From an uncultured Bacillota bacterium (GTDB lineage Bacteria > Bacillota > Clostridia > Christensenellales > Borkfalkiaceae), in NCBI GenBank assembly GCA_949287815.1, contig CASEHS010000003.1, forward strand, positions 1-64,000: a stretch of DNA of 64,000 nucleotides, in the 5' to 3' direction. The translations under genes and the position numbers were made by a program. Below the pieces are notes generated by a model, which searched no databases, was not told the origin of the DNA, and saw only the letters and a list, made by a program, of their open reading frames with translations. Below, piece by piece: positions 47,872 to 57,610 of this stretch (within the stretch, counting starts at the first letter, position 1; every line of letters begins with the position of its first letter).

Positions 47872-48669
47872 TTAATAGCAGCCGAGCAATCTGAAATCCT
47901 TTGAAAATGCACGCAGACGGTCAAGCGCATCGCGCACACCCTTATCCGCATAATCACCTTCAAATTCAATAAAGAAACAGTACTCGCCCGGTGAATTTTT
48001 GATCGGGCGGGATTCTATTTTTGTCATATTCAGTCCGTGCTCGGCAAGGATCTGCAACATTTTAAGAAGCGCCCCGGGCTCATGCGCACAATTTGCCGCA
48101 AAATAAACACGCTGTGAATGAAGGGGCAATTTCTCTTCCCCTTTCACGACCAGCAAAAAATGCGTGAAATTTTTAGGCTCGTCCGCTATATTTTCACTTA
48201 ACAATACGACGCCGTCTTGTTTTACGTGAGAACCTACGATCCCCGCATCTTCTTTGCTTTTAATCTTGGCAAGGCTTTGGACCGTAGAGTCTGTATAAAC
48301 GGTTTGCGCAAAAAGCAATTTTTCCGAAAGAAATTTACCGCACTGCAAGATCGCCTGCTGATGAGAATATACCCTCTTCACATCTTTAAGAGAAGCCCCT
48401 TCTTTAAGTGCCAGCCTATGTTCGATTTTTAAAATATGTTCGCGCACGGCATACAACTCTTTTTCCGCGTATAGAAGATCGAGATTCTGCGTTACCGCAC
48501 CCTGCAAGGTATTTTCTACGGGAAGCACTGCCGCATCCACGCCTCCGCTTCGGACAAGCCCCACCGCCTCATAAAAATTTTTGCAAGGTATTCTTTCCGA
48601 TTCGGGTAACATCATTTCCGCAGCCACACCGCTATAACTGCCTTCGGGACCCAGATAAGCTACTTTCAT
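47872..48669 (-). CDS. pheA: prephenate dehydratase
   Basis: This 265-residue enzyme makes phenylpyruvate for phenylalanine. YLGPEGSYSG at the start, VLPVENTLQGAV, KNFTHFLLV (TRF-equivalent motif) and the C-terminal ACT domain with GALLKMLQILAEHGLNMTKIESRP-like content indicate the monofunctional, feedback-regulated form. It lies 9 bp downstream of aroF. Confidence 0.96.
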   Translation of the reverse strand: MKVAYLGPEGSYSGVAAEMMLPESERIPCKNFYEAVGLVRSGGVDAAVLPVENTLQGAVTQNLDLLYAEKELYAVREHILKIEHRLALKEGASLKDVKRVYSHQQAILQCGKFLSEKLLFAQTVYTDSTVQSLAKIKSKEDAGIVGSHVKQDGVVLLSENIADEPKNFTHFLLVVKGEEKLPLHSQRVYFAANCAHEPGALLKMLQILAEHGLNMTKIESRPIKNSPGEYCFFIEFEGDYADKGVRDALDRLRAFSKDFRLLGCY

Positions 48670-48678
48670 ACATTCCTC

Positions 48679-49704
48679 TCAGACTTTATCCGCAATATCC
48701 AGGATCAATCTTTCCGTATCAGTCCAACCAAGACAAGGATCGGTGATCGATTTCCCGTAAACGATATCTTCTTTCTGACAGCCCTCTTCGATAAAACTCT
48801 CGATCATAAAGCCTTTGACGTATTTTTTGAAATCTTTATCGTAAAGCCTGTTGTTCATTACTTCTTCCACAATTCTGATCTGTTGACGGTACTGCTTGCC
48901 CGAATTGGAATGATTCGCATCGATAATAATGGCGGGATTTTTCAATCCGGTTTTTGCATAACCTTCAATGACGCTCATGACCGTTTCATAATGGAAGTTG
49001 GGAATATCGTTGCCGTAACCGTCAACCGCGCCGCGAAGCACTGCGTGTGCAAGTTCATTGCCGGAAGTTCGCACCTGGTAGTTTTGATATTTAAAAACCT
49101 GACCGCCGCTCTGCGCCGCATAAATGGAATTGAGAAGCACGGGAACAGAACCGCTCATCGGATTTTTTATGCCTACGGGAAGTTCAATTCCGCTTGAAAC
49201 GAGTCTGTGCATCTGATTTTCGCTCGACCTCGCACCGATCGCAATATAGGTCAGCAAATCTTCAACATACGCGTAGTTCTCGGGATACAGCATCTCATCT
49301 GCCGCAGAAAGTCCGCTCGCGCCGATCGCGTCTATATGCAGTCTTCTTATTGTGAGGATACCTTTCAGAATATCTTCCTTGCTTTTGGGATCGGGTTGAG
49401 TGAACATTCCTTTATAACCGACGCCCTTTGTACGCGGCTTATTCGTATAAATGCGCGGAACGATAACTAATTTATCTTTTACCCGTTCATTAAGCTTTCC
49501 AAGCCTTTCCACATAATCGAGTACGGGCTTGCTTTCGTGCGCAGAACAGGGACCTACGATCAAAAGCATCTTATCCGTCTTGCCCCTGATCACTTCCGCC
49601 GCAAGCCTGTCTCTCTCCGCTTTAACTTTTTTCAGATCGGCAGGCAGAGGCTCCTGTGCTAATATTTCCTCCGCTTCCGGTATTCTTTCTTCTTTTTTAA
49701 ACAT
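48679..49704 (-). CDS. aroF: DAHP synthase, type I alpha
   Basis: This 341-residue enzyme catalyses the first step of the shikimate pathway (PEP + erythrose 4-phosphate). LLIVGPCSAHESKPV, TNKPRTKGVGYKG and SGSVPVLLNSIYAAQSGG define the AroF/G/H class. ATG 49704 overlaps coaD by 8 bp and is preferred to an upstream TTG. It is coupled to pheA, so the pair feeds phenylalanine synthesis. Confidence 0.95.
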   Translation of the reverse strand: MFKKEERIPEAEEILAQEPLPADLKKVKAERDRLAAEVIRGKTDKMLLIVGPCSAHESKPVLDYVERLGKLNERVKDKLVIVPRIYTNKPRTKGVGYKGMFTQPDPKSKEDILKGILTIRRLHIDAIGASGLSAADEMLYPENYAYVEDLLTYIAIGARSSENQMHRLVSSGIELPVGIKNPMSGSVPVLLNSIYAAQSGGQVFKYQNYQVRTSGNELAHAVLRGAVDGYGNDIPNFHYETVMSVIEGYAKTGLKNPAIIIDANHSNSGKQYRQQIRIVEEVMNNRLYDKDFKKYVKGFMIESFIEEGCQKEDIVYGKSITDPCLGWTDTERLILDIADKV

Positions 49705-50191
49705 TTTTTTTAGACTCCCCGACAAACTCCATCAGATCCCCTCTTATCTCTTCGGGAACATACGCATCCACATTTTTATTGAATCTGAGAGCGTCTTTAA
49801 CCAGTCCCGAACTGATATGCAAAAATTCCTGCCTTGTGGGCAGAAATACGGTGATCATATCTTTATACATATCCACATTGATGAAATTCAGTTGTGCCTC
49901 ATAATCGTAATCCGTACCGTTGCGAATACCGCGCACATAAAAGCGTATTCCTTCCTGACGCAAAAGATCGACCGTCAGCCCGTCATAACTCATTACCCGA
50001 ACACGGGGATATGCCGCAAATATCTTTTTCAGCATGGCTAGTCTTTTCTCGACCGAGAAAAGAGGCTTTTTATTTGGATTGATCAGGATAGCCACCGTAA
50101 CTTCGTCAAAAATTTCCAGACTCTTCATTACGATGTCCTTATGCCCGAGTGTAGGCGGGTCAAAAGTCCCCGCAAAAAGACACTTCTTCAT
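49697..50191 (-). CDS. coaD: phosphopantetheine adenylyltransferase
   Basis: This 164-residue enzyme carries out the penultimate step of CoA synthesis. GTFDPPTLGHKDI holds the TxGH motif, RGIRNGTDYDYE and ISSGLVKD are conserved. rsmD lies just upstream, the usual Firmicutes pair. Confidence 0.97.
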   Translation of the reverse strand: MKKCLFAGTFDPPTLGHKDIVMKSLEIFDEVTVAILINPNKKPLFSVEKRLAMLKKIFAAYPRVRVMSYDGLTVDLLRQEGIRFYVRGIRNGTDYDYEAQLNFINVDMYKDMITVFLPTRQEFLHISSGLVKDALRFNKNVDAYVPEEIRGDLMEFVGESKKNV

Positions 50192-50227
50192 CCTTGTCTC
50201 CTTGAATTTTATCCATTCCGATCTTTT

Positions 50228-50758
50228 TTAATCGGGAGAAAAAAAAGTAAGATATGTAGAGCCGTATTTACGCTCATCGTATTTCACAAGATCTGCTATT
50301 TCGTCCGTAAAAGGCTTATCGCTTTCAAAGACCGCCACACCGCCCGTATTCAGCAGTTTTCTTTCGGCGATCAGTTCAAGTGCAACTCTTCCATAACCGC
50401 TCTTATAAGGCGGATCGATAAAAATAACATCGAATGTGATATCCAAACTTTTTAAAAGTTCACGAAAATCCAAATTATAAATTTTCGGCTCTACCTTTAA
50501 AGCCGCACAATTTTTTTTGAGTACGGCAAGACTATCTTTTGAAAAATCGTTGAATACCACAAAATCAGCACCCCTTGAAAGTGCTTCAAGGCCTACCCCG
50601 CCGCTGCCGCTGAACAGATCCAGTACATTCGAACCGTGAATTTCGGGTGCAAGAATATTAAAAAGGGATTCCTTGACTCTGTCCGCCGTAGGACGAATTT
50701 CCTTACCTTTGAACGCGGCAAGTGATTTACCCCTGTATTTTCCGCCTATGATCCTCAA
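50228..50758 (-). CDS. rsmD: 16S rRNA (guanine966-N2)-methyltransferase
   Basis: This 176-residue SAM-dependent enzyme shows RIIGGKYRGKSL, RPTADRVKESLFNIL, DLFSGSGGVGLEALSRG and the catalytic IDPPYK. It overlaps the upstream membrane-protein gene by 4 bp. Confidence 0.97.
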   Translation of the reverse strand: MRIIGGKYRGKSLAAFKGKEIRPTADRVKESLFNILAPEIHGSNVLDLFSGSGGVGLEALSRGADFVVFNDFSKDSLAVLKKNCAALKVEPKIYNLDFRELLKSLDITFDVIFIDPPYKSGYGRVALELIAERKLLNTGGVAVFESDKPFTDEIADLVKYDERKYGSTYLTFFSPD

Positions 50759-51390
50759 TGCTTGTCCGCCTCCCTGTTTCTGACCGCATTGATCTGCTGC
50801 GTTCTGCGTTCCAGCATAAACCTGCGCATACGTTCTTTATTGCCGCCGAAAATATACCCTACTCCGCAGACAGCCGTAATTAAAGCGACCATGATAAATC
50901 CGAAATAATAGCTCGCATTCATGCTGATAGCCATGATCGGTATGATCGACCAACCCGAAACAAACCATAACGCGAGCCGCACAAAACCGTTCTTGGTTAT
51001 CCCTGCAACGACCATCAATACGATCGCGGGAAGTGAAGCAATAAGAGCAAAAACAAAACCTTTATAAACGCGGTACTCTTTATAAGTGGCTACCTTTTCC
51101 TTTTTCTGCTCACCCCACTCGTCGAGAACCACTGCCGCGTTTTTCTTTTTTGTTTCATTGTCGAGCATGATCTTGTAGGATTTTTCACCCACGCTGCGCA
51201 TAAACACAAAATCCACCACTACCGTACACCCCAACAAAACTACCATCAAAATAATTTTCAAGGCTACGATACTGATCATTGCCACCGCAAACATGGTCAG
51301 TCCGAACATAAGGTTCAATAAAAACGGCGTCGCCGCACGTCGCACATACTCCCATACCGCAAGTGCCGCGGTTTTCGCTTTTCCTGTCAT
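50755..51390 (-). CDS. multi-pass membrane protein, unknown
   Basis: This 211-residue protein has hydrophobic segments near 20-60 (two), 112-132, 137-155 and 160-180, split by a charged Lys/Glu loop about 70-108 and closed by an Arg-rich cytoplasmic tail. No family is recognised. It is translationally coupled to rsmD and 4 bp from the 5-FTHF cyclo-ligase gene, so it is co-expressed. Confidence 0.75.
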   Translation of the reverse strand: MTGKAKTAALAVWEYVRRAATPFLLNLMFGLTMFAVAMISIVALKIILMVVLLGCTVVVDFVFMRSVGEKSYKIMLDNETKKKNAAVVLDEWGEQKKEKVATYKEYRVYKGFVFALIASLPAIVLMVVAGITKNGFVRLALWFVSGWSIIPIMAISMNASYYFGFIMVALITAVCGVGYIFGGNKERMRRFMLERRTQQINAVRNREADKH

Positions 51391-51394
51391 TTTT

Positions 51395-51946
51395 CTACCT
51401 CCGTATTAACACGCGCTCATCTGTTATGATCGCATCCAGTAAAACATCGTGTTCCTCGTGCGGAACTCCGTCCGTTATCTGATAATCAAAGCATATCCCC
51501 ACTTTCAGCATTGTCGCCGCCGAAAGATAACGATCATAAAATCCTCCGCCATAGCCTAAGCGATAAAACTGCTTGTCCGCCGCAAGCAGAGGCAGAATAC
51601 AAACTTCTGCACTCTTCAAACTTTTTTCTCCCCGCGGCTCATCAATCCCGTACTTTCCCGCAACAAGAGGTTCACCACTGTATTGTACCGCAAACATTTC
51701 GCGGCCTTCCACGCGGGGAAGAAATACCAGCTTGCCTGTTTTCAGTAATTGAGTGATGATTTTTTTTGTATTTGCTTCCGTACCGAACGAATTATAGATA
51801 AAAAAACTTTCTTTGTCTTTCAGAAATTCCGCCGCAAAAAATCGGTTAAAAATTTTATCCGATCTCTCTTCGCGAAATTCGTCTTCAAGACGTTTCTTTT
51901 TCATTTCATCGCGCAGCAATTTTTTTGCCGACAATTCATCCTTCAT
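51395..51946 (-). CDS. 5-formyltetrahydrofolate cyclo-ligase
   Basis: This 183-residue enzyme returns 5-formyl-THF to methenyl-THF using ATP. KKLLRDEMKKKR near the N-terminus, LPLLAADKQFYRLGYGGGFYDRYL in the active-site region, and an otherwise standard length fit the YgfA/MTHFS family. It overlaps alr by 11 bp. It may support the folate-dependent purine steps encoded elsewhere in the window. Confidence 0.93.
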   Translation of the reverse strand: MKDELSAKKLLRDEMKKKRLEDEFREERSDKIFNRFFAAEFLKDKESFFIYNSFGTEANTKKIITQLLKTGKLVFLPRVEGREMFAVQYSGEPLVAGKYGIDEPRGEKSLKSAEVCILPLLAADKQFYRLGYGGGFYDRYLSAATMLKVGICFDYQITDGVPHEEHDVLLDAIITDERVLIRR

Positions 51947-52949
51947 AAATTCTTACCGAACGTGTTCCCACGTTGACCAACGCTTCATAAGATATTGTGC
52001 CATTTTTCTTTGCGTATTCGTCCGCATCCGAAAAAACACATACTTCCGCATATTTCTTTTTCCCTCGGCTCACAAACGAATCCATACAAAGTCCGTTTAT
52101 GTTTCCTATCCCGCCGCTGCGAAAAAAACCGTCTGCATATCCGCATCGGATACAAGAAAGTTCACCCTCTCCGTCAAAAAAACCGTATCCCGCACCGCCA
52201 TAGCGATATATCCTGTCCGCGGCTACCGTAGAATATACGCGCATTGCTTTTCTGAGCGGCAATCTGCCTGAAAAACCTTCCGGAAGATACCCGTACAGAC
52301 CTATACCCGGTCTGACCATATCAAGACAAAATCTCTTATCTGCCAGAATCCCGCCAGTCGCAGCAAGATGTTTTATGAGTTTTCCGAACGTCTTTTCCGC
52401 TTCGGGAACAAAGTCGCAGAATCTCAGATACTGACCGTACGCTACCGCCGCATTCGAAGGCATATATAAATGCGAATAGATACCCTCTACTAAAATCCTG
52501 TCGGAAAGTTTCCCTCGGCAAAACTCCGAAAAGTCTTCCGAATCAAATCCGAGACGGTTCATACCCGTATTGACTTTCAGATGACATCTTGCGCATAGAT
52601 TATATTTTTCCAAGACGGCAAGCAGCATTTCATAGTCACGCTTATCTGAAACCGTAAAAATTAAGTTCGCCCAGACAGCCCTGAGGATCTCTTCTTCACT
52701 GAGCGGCGGTTGCATCACAAGAATATCCGCATCCGTACCGCCGACCCGCAGACTTACTCCCTCTTCCACCAGTGCAACGGCAAAGCAGTCCGCCTCCGTT
52801 TCGAGTACCGACGCCACTGCTTGCGCACCGTGTCCGTACGCGTCCGCTTTCACTACCGCACACAGTTTCGCTTTTCCCGCAACACTGCGCAAAAGACGCG
52901 CGTTTTCCCTGATCGAATCCAACCTTATAATCGCTCTGTTCTGTTGCAT
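51936..52949 (-). CDS. alr: alanine racemase
   Basis: This 337-residue PLP enzyme makes D-alanine for peptidoglycan. The PLP lysine is in CAVVKADAYGHG (about 38), the C-terminal barrel region has GAGYGFF with the second catalytic tyrosine, then IRCGYADGFFR. ATG 52949 has GGAGG 7 bases upstream; an in-frame ATG 60 bases earlier is unlikely. Confidence 0.94.
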   Translation of the reverse strand: MQQNRAIIRLDSIRENARLLRSVAGKAKLCAVVKADAYGHGAQAVASVLETEADCFAVALVEEGVSLRVGGTDADILVMQPPLSEEEILRAVWANLIFTVSDKRDYEMLLAVLEKYNLCARCHLKVNTGMNRLGFDSEDFSEFCRGKLSDRILVEGIYSHLYMPSNAAVAYGQYLRFCDFVPEAEKTFGKLIKHLAATGGILADKRFCLDMVRPGIGLYGYLPEGFSGRLPLRKAMRVYSTVAADRIYRYGGAGYGFFDGEGELSCIRCGYADGFFRSGGIGNINGLCMDSFVSRGKKKYAEVCVFSDADEYAKKNGTISYEALVNVGTRSVRIYEG

Positions 52950-53119
52950 AATCCGCCTCCCGCTTACGATTATCGTATGCGGCAAAACAAAATTATGCGC
53001 GTATTTCAAGCAATTTTCTATGTTTTTTCTTTAATGGTTCGAAATACTTCGTCTTTTATCCTGTTTTAACAAGATATCCGACAATTAAAAAGTATAACAC
53101 AAAACCGTAAAATTTGCAA

Positions 53120-53704
53120 TTATTTTGACTTTCGCGGCCGCAAAAGAAACCAAAAAACAGCCAATACCTGCAAAGGCACTGCCACGATAAAAAACAACCA
53201 ACCGTCAATCCCGACAATAGTCAAAAATAATGCAAGCGCAAGCGTCCACAATAATCCGGAAACAAACGCAAAAGTCGTAAATCTGTTCCACCAAAGGCTG
53301 CTGAAAATGATCAAAAGAATAAAACTGACGGGTATAGCATACAGAAAACAAAGCCAGATTTTTTCTTCTTTCAGCCCGAACATATACAGCAGCGAAAAAG
53401 CAATTACGGCAACCAGCCAAACAAGTCCCGTTGCACACAGAGCGACAACGATCCTGCGATGATTCTTTTTTGAAGCTATCCGCGGAGGCTTTGTATGTTC
53501 ACTGATCAAATAATCCAGCGAAACTTGATACATCTCCGCTATTCTTACCAAAACGCTGAGATCAGGCAGGCTCTCGCCCCTTTCCCACTTTGATACCGCT
53601 TTATCAGAATAATTAAGTTTTTCGGCAAGCTGCATCTGCGTAAGTCCTGCCGCCTTTCTGCACTGAACAAGATTATTCGCTACCGTGATTTTAAGATCTT
53701 CCAT
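53120..53704 (-). CDS. XRE-type HTH protein with C-terminal membrane domain
   Basis: This 194-residue protein has an N-terminal helix-turn-helix (about 8-62; LTQMQLAEKLNYSDKAVSKWERG), a basic linker and four to five hydrophobic segments (about 84-185). It is a common but poorly studied membrane-tethered regulator type in Clostridia. The ATG has no Shine-Dalgarno and lies 6 bases behind TATAAT, so the mRNA should be leaderless. Target genes are unknown; autoregulation is possible. Confidence 0.88.
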   Translation of the reverse strand: MEDLKITVANNLVQCRKAAGLTQMQLAEKLNYSDKAVSKWERGESLPDLSVLVRIAEMYQVSLDYLISEHTKPPRIASKKNHRRIVVALCATGLVWLVAVIAFSLLYMFGLKEEKIWLCFLYAIPVSFILLIIFSSLWWNRFTTFAFVSGLLWTLALALFLTIVGIDGWLFFIVAVPLQVLAVFWFLLRPRKSK

Positions 53705-53710
53705 AAATTT

Positions 53711-53738
53711 ATTATATCATAAAGCGTCTTTTTTTCAA
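53711..53738 (-). promoter_or_regulatory. promoter abutting the XRE-membrane gene start
   Basis: TTGAAA-N16-TATAAT with an extended TG, then AAATTT and the ATG. The predicted +1 falls on the start codon. Confidence 0.7.
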
Positions 53739-53872
53739 TACATTTACATTCTTTTCTTTTCGGAAATATAAATTTTTTCTGAATTATCTTGCCGAAAAAC
53801 GGCTTCTCTACTTTTAAGAGAATCCTAAATTCTACCGCTCTACCGTTCATTTTTTAACCCATTCTAACGAAG

Positions 53873-53898
53873 AAAACTCGGGCTTACACCCGAGTTTT
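53873..53898 (-). terminator. terminator after gpsA
   Basis: A 10-bp perfect stem (53873-53882 with 53889-53898) with a 6-nt loop, reading into TTTT on the minus strand. It overlaps the start of the gap just after the gpsA stop. Confidence 0.8.
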
Positions 53899-53900
53899 TC

Positions 53901-54893
53901 TTAAAATTCAAATTTTGTATCGCGTGAAAACAGACGCATAATGATATCCATACAAAGGTTTTTACCCTCAGTGTCCGAACGGGGTTCGTTACCGAAACAA
54001 ACTTCATAAACCGCATCCGTTATGGGTAAATCCACTCCGAATTTTTTTCCGAGTTTCTGCATGGCTGCCGCCGTCATAACGCCTTCGGCAAGTTTTTCAA
54101 ATTTTTCGCCTTTTACCAGCATTTCCCCGTACATTCTGTTATGAGAATGTCTGGAAAAAAGCGTCGTTTCATAATCGCCCAAATGAGCAAGACCATACGC
54201 GGAAAGCTCGTTTCCGCCGAGCGCGCTGATCAGTCTTGCAACTTCCCTTGCTCCTCTCGACATCAAAGGGCCTTTTAAAGTGGAAACTCCGCCGCCGTCC
54301 AGAACGCCTGCCGCTATACCCATTACGTTTTTCGCGGCAGCACCGATTTCCGTTCCGATAATATCATTACCGTAATAAAAGCGGATTAGCTCGCTTTTAA
54401 AATCGTCTGCAAGACTGCGCTTTAATGTATCGTTATAACTGTCGATAACCATACAATTCGGAATCCCTGCCGTAAAATCCTGAATATGACCGGGACCTAC
54501 CCATACCGCAATCTTATCTTTATCTATCCCTGCTTCGATCAGGATCTCCGAAAGGCGCTTACCCGTTTCCACTTCGATCCCTTTCATGCAAAGAACAAAT
54601 ATTTTATCTTTTACGCCGCAGGCTTTTACTTTCTCTATAAAGCCCCTGAGTCCCTGAGAGCTGATGGAAATAATAATAACTTCCGCACGGCTTACCGCCG
54701 CCTGCAAATCCGCAGTGAGCGTGATCCGCTCATCCAGCGTAACATATTCGTTTTTACCAGTCTCTTTGAGAACTTTATAGGAATAATCCTCTTCGGGTCC
54801 CCATGACCAGACTTCCTTTCCCTTTTTTGCAGCCAGATACCAAGCGATAAAAGATCCCCATCTGCCGCAGCCGAGTACTGAAATTTTCTGCAT
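53901..54893 (-). CDS. gpsA: glycerol-3-phosphate dehydrogenase (NAD(P)+)
   Basis: This 330-residue enzyme makes glycerol-3-phosphate for phospholipids from DHAP. VLGCGRWGSFIAWYLA is the Rossmann GxGxxG, MKGIEVETGKRLSEIL and GAAAKNVMGIAAG contain the substrate-site lysines, and AHLGDYETTLFSRHSHNR is typical. GGAGGA precedes the ATG. Confidence 0.96.
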   Translation of the reverse strand: MQKISVLGCGRWGSFIAWYLAAKKGKEVWSWGPEEDYSYKVLKETGKNEYVTLDERITLTADLQAAVSRAEVIIISISSQGLRGFIEKVKACGVKDKIFVLCMKGIEVETGKRLSEILIEAGIDKDKIAVWVGPGHIQDFTAGIPNCMVIDSYNDTLKRSLADDFKSELIRFYYGNDIIGTEIGAAAKNVMGIAAGVLDGGGVSTLKGPLMSRGAREVARLISALGGNELSAYGLAHLGDYETTLFSRHSHNRMYGEMLVKGEKFEKLAEGVMTAAAMQKLGKKFGVDLPITDAVYEVCFGNEPRSDTEGKNLCMDIIMRLFSRDTKFEF

Positions 54894-54945
54894 AATCCTC
54901 CTCGCCGAAAACTTGTCCGACGCCTGTATTTATTTTTTATAAAAC

Positions 54946-55539
54946 TTAAAGCACCGTGCGCTCGATAAACGCACGCGAAAGCGTAACATCGTCCGTATAC
55001 TCGATTTCTGATCCTACGGGTATACCGTGCGCGAGCCTCGTCACTTTTATACCGAGCGGTTTGATCAGTTTTGCAATATACAGAGCGGTAGCGTCTCCTT
55101 CCACGTCGGGATTGGTCGCAATGATCACTTCCTGAACCTCGTCCTCCGAAAGCCTTGCAAGAAGCTCGCGGATGCGGATATCGTTAGGCCCTATCCCTTC
55201 CATAGGATTGATCACACCGTGCAGAACGTGATATACCCCTTTGTACTCTCTGAGCTTTTCCAAAGCGATCACGTCTTTCGGTTCTTTCACCACACATATA
55301 AAACGCTTGTCCCGCTGTTTACAGATATCGCAAACCTCGTTTTCGGTGAAATTGCCGCAAACCTTACAATACTTTACTTTCTTTTTTACGTTCAGGATCG
55401 CCGCAGCAAATTCCTGCGCTTCGCTTTCGGTCATATTGATCACCCGATAAGCATAACGCTGCGCGCTTTTTTTCCCGACTCCCGGAAGCTTGGAAAATTC
55501 GTTGATCAATCTTCCGATCGGTTCAATGAAAACTTCCAT
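54946..55539 (-). CDS. recR: recombination protein RecR
   Basis: This 197-residue RecFOR-pathway protein has the Hh[16 protein letters not shown], a four-cysteine zinc site ([16 protein letters not shown]), then a Toprim domain with [15 protein letters not shown]. It lies 3 bp after ybaB in the conserved dnaX-ybaB-recR order. Confidence 0.97.
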   Translation of the reverse strand: MEVFIEPIGRLINEFSKLPGVGKKSAQRYAYRVINMTESEAQEFAAAILNVKKKVKYCKVCGNFTENEVCDICKQRDKRFICVVKEPKDVIALEKLREYKGVYHVLHGVINPMEGIGPNDIRIRELLARLSEDEVQEVIIATNPDVEGDATALYIAKLIKPLGIKVTRLAHGIPVGSEIEYTDDVTLSRAFIERTVL

Positions 55540-55542
55540 CGG

Positions 55543-55881
55543 TTACAGCAGGCCTCCCATTCCGCCCATTCCGCCGAACGGCCCCATTTTTTCCTTATAT
55601 ACCTCATCCGCTTTTTTATAACCGTCGAGGATCGCTGCCATAATGAGATCTTCGAGCATTTCTACGTCTTCGGGATCGACGGCTTTGGGATCAAGTTCGA
55701 TACCGTCTATGATCTTCTTCGCATTCATATACACAACGACAGCTTCACCGCCGCTCGTTCCTACGATTTCCCACTCGTCAAGCAGTTTTTCCGTTTCCGC
55801 TAACTGTTCCTGCATTTTCTGAGCCTGTTTCATCAGGTTCTGCATATTTCCGCCGCCCATTCCGCCTTTGAATCCGGCCAT
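55543..55881 (-). CDS. YbaB/EbfC-family nucleoid-associated protein
   Basis: This 112-residue protein has the pattern NLMKQAQKMQEQLAETEK, then GGEAVVVYMNAKK and LEDLIMAAILDGYKKA. Members bind DNA as dimers. The glycine-methionine-rich N- and C-termini are common in this family. It lies between dnaX and recR. Confidence 0.96.
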   Translation of the reverse strand: MAGFKGGMGGGNMQNLMKQAQKMQEQLAETEKLLDEWEIVGTSGGEAVVVYMNAKKIIDGIELDPKAVDPEDVEMLEDLIMAAILDGYKKADEVYKEKMGPFGGMGGMGGLL

Positions 55882-55936
55882 TTTCGTTTCTCCTTTTTTC
55901 TTTTTCTTTCAAAATCGTTACGGGTTTATCCGCAAT

Positions 55937-57580
55937 TTATTTTATTTCCATTTCCGTTGACGGGAAATTCTTTTTCAACGATTCGATCACTGCATCCGCT
56001 CCGTCTTTTTCCTTTCCTTTCAAGCGGATCTCAAAATCTTGTACGCCGACTTTTTCCATTGCCGCACGGATACTTTTGTAATGCTCTTCTCGGTTGAGCG
56101 AGCGATAAATCACTTCACTCTCCGTTGTAAGCACCAACTTATCGCCCTCAAACTGAGACATAAGATCCTGACACATCGTAAACAGAACCCCGTTCTTTGC
56201 GTTTTGCCGAAGCGCACGCAGAAAATATCCGAATGCTTTTCCGCGCTGACCGTCAGACATTACATTCACATTTTCCGAGGAAATTTTTTTGGCCGCAAAG
56301 GCTTCCGTAGGAATTTCTTCAAACGGCGGCTCTTTCTCATCATATGCGACAGGCTCAGGTTTTGCCCCGATAGTCTGCTCGGCTCTGTTTACACTCGAAA
56401 CATTTCTCTCTGCAACCGGTACGCTTTTCATGCCCGACAATTTTCTTTCCAGAGCCTCAATACGCGAAACCAGTGCGGAAATATCTTTATCCGCCTCTAT
56501 AACACTCGCCTTGACCACCGCCGTTTCCAATAATATACGGGGCGAAACCGAATATCGTATATCCGTTTCCAACGCGGCAAATATTTCAGCCACCCGCAAG
56601 ATTCTGTCACCCCGCGCGTCTTTTGCGATTCTTGAAATTTCAGAAAACATTTCTTCGGGAAGATTTAAAACGTCGCTTGCGTTTTTGCATACCGCCGCAA
56701 TACTGCACTGATTGATAAAATTCAAGAGATCTTTTACCAGTACGCCTACACTTTTGCCCGAAGATATTATTTTTTCAGTTTCCGTAAGCGCAGTGGAAAC
56801 GTCCCCTTTAAAAATATTTTCACCGAATTTTGCAATTTCATAAAAATCCGCACTGCCTAATACTTCGGTCACGTCTTTATAGGTAAGTTTGCCTTTACTG
56901 TATGAAAGACAACTATCCGCAATCGAAAGGCTGTCACGCACGCTGCCTGCGCCTGCACGCGCGATCGCAGACACTGCCGAATCCTCATATTCCCTGCCGA
57001 CCTTATCAAACACCGATTTTAAGTGCTGTTCGAGATCCTTTTGCGGTATCAGTTTAAAATCGAAGCGCATACACCTCGACAAAATCGTTGCGGGAAGTTT
57101 ATGCGGTTCGGTCGTTGCCAATATAAACACCGCGTGGCGAGGCGGTTCTTCCAAAGTTTTCAAAAGAGCGTTGAATGCCGAATCGGACAGCATATGAACT
57201 TCGTCTATGATATACACTTTATATTTTGCCGAAACGGGAGGATACTGCACTTTTTCCCGCAGATCCCGCATTTCATTTACTCCGTTGTTAGAAGCAGCGT
57301 CGATTTCGGTTATATCGAGATTAGACGGATCGGCAAGGGCTTTACAAGTTTCGCATTTACCGCAAGGCGAACCGTTAACGGGCTTTTCACAGTTGATGGA
57401 TTTTGCGAATATCTTTGCAGTACTCGTCTTTCCCGTACCGCGCGGGCCGCAAAACAGATAAGCGTGTCCGACCCTGCCCGTTTCAATCTGATTTTTTAAA
57501 ATCCTGACTATATGTTCCTGCCGCACCAGACCTTCCAGCGTAGTCGGGCGGAACATTCTGTATAATGCCAGATATGACAT
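55937..57580 (-). CDS. dnaX: DNA polymerase III gamma/tau subunit
   Basis: This 547-residue clamp-loader ATPase has GPRGTGKTSTA, a zinc module with four cysteines (about 64-79), DEVHML and SRCMRF. Domain III follows to about 360, then a variable linker and a C-terminal segment (about 440-547) like the tau tail. GGAGG precedes the ATG. sigH lies 30 bp upstream. Confidence 0.96.
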   Translation of the reverse strand: MSYLALYRMFRPTTLEGLVRQEHIVRILKNQIETGRVGHAYLFCGPRGTGKTSTAKIFAKSINCEKPVNGSPCGKCETCKALADPSNLDITEIDAASNNGVNEMRDLREKVQYPPVSAKYKVYIIDEVHMLSDSAFNALLKTLEEPPRHAVFILATTEPHKLPATILSRCMRFDFKLIPQKDLEQHLKSVFDKVGREYEDSAVSAIARAGAGSVRDSLSIADSCLSYSKGKLTYKDVTEVLGSADFYEIAKFGENIFKGDVSTALTETEKIISSGKSVGVLVKDLLNFINQCSIAAVCKNASDVLNLPEEMFSEISRIAKDARGDRILRVAEIFAALETDIRYSVSPRILLETAVVKASVIEADKDISALVSRIEALERKLSGMKSVPVAERNVSSVNRAEQTIGAKPEPVAYDEKEPPFEEIPTEAFAAKKISSENVNVMSDGQRGKAFGYFLRALRQNAKNGVLFTMCQDLMSQFEGDKLVLTTESEVIYRSLNREEHYKSIRAAMEKVGVQDFEIRLKGKEKDGADAVIESLKKNFPSTEMEIK

Positions 57581-57610
57581 TCTGCCTCCTTTCGTTTCCC
57601 GTTAAAACGG

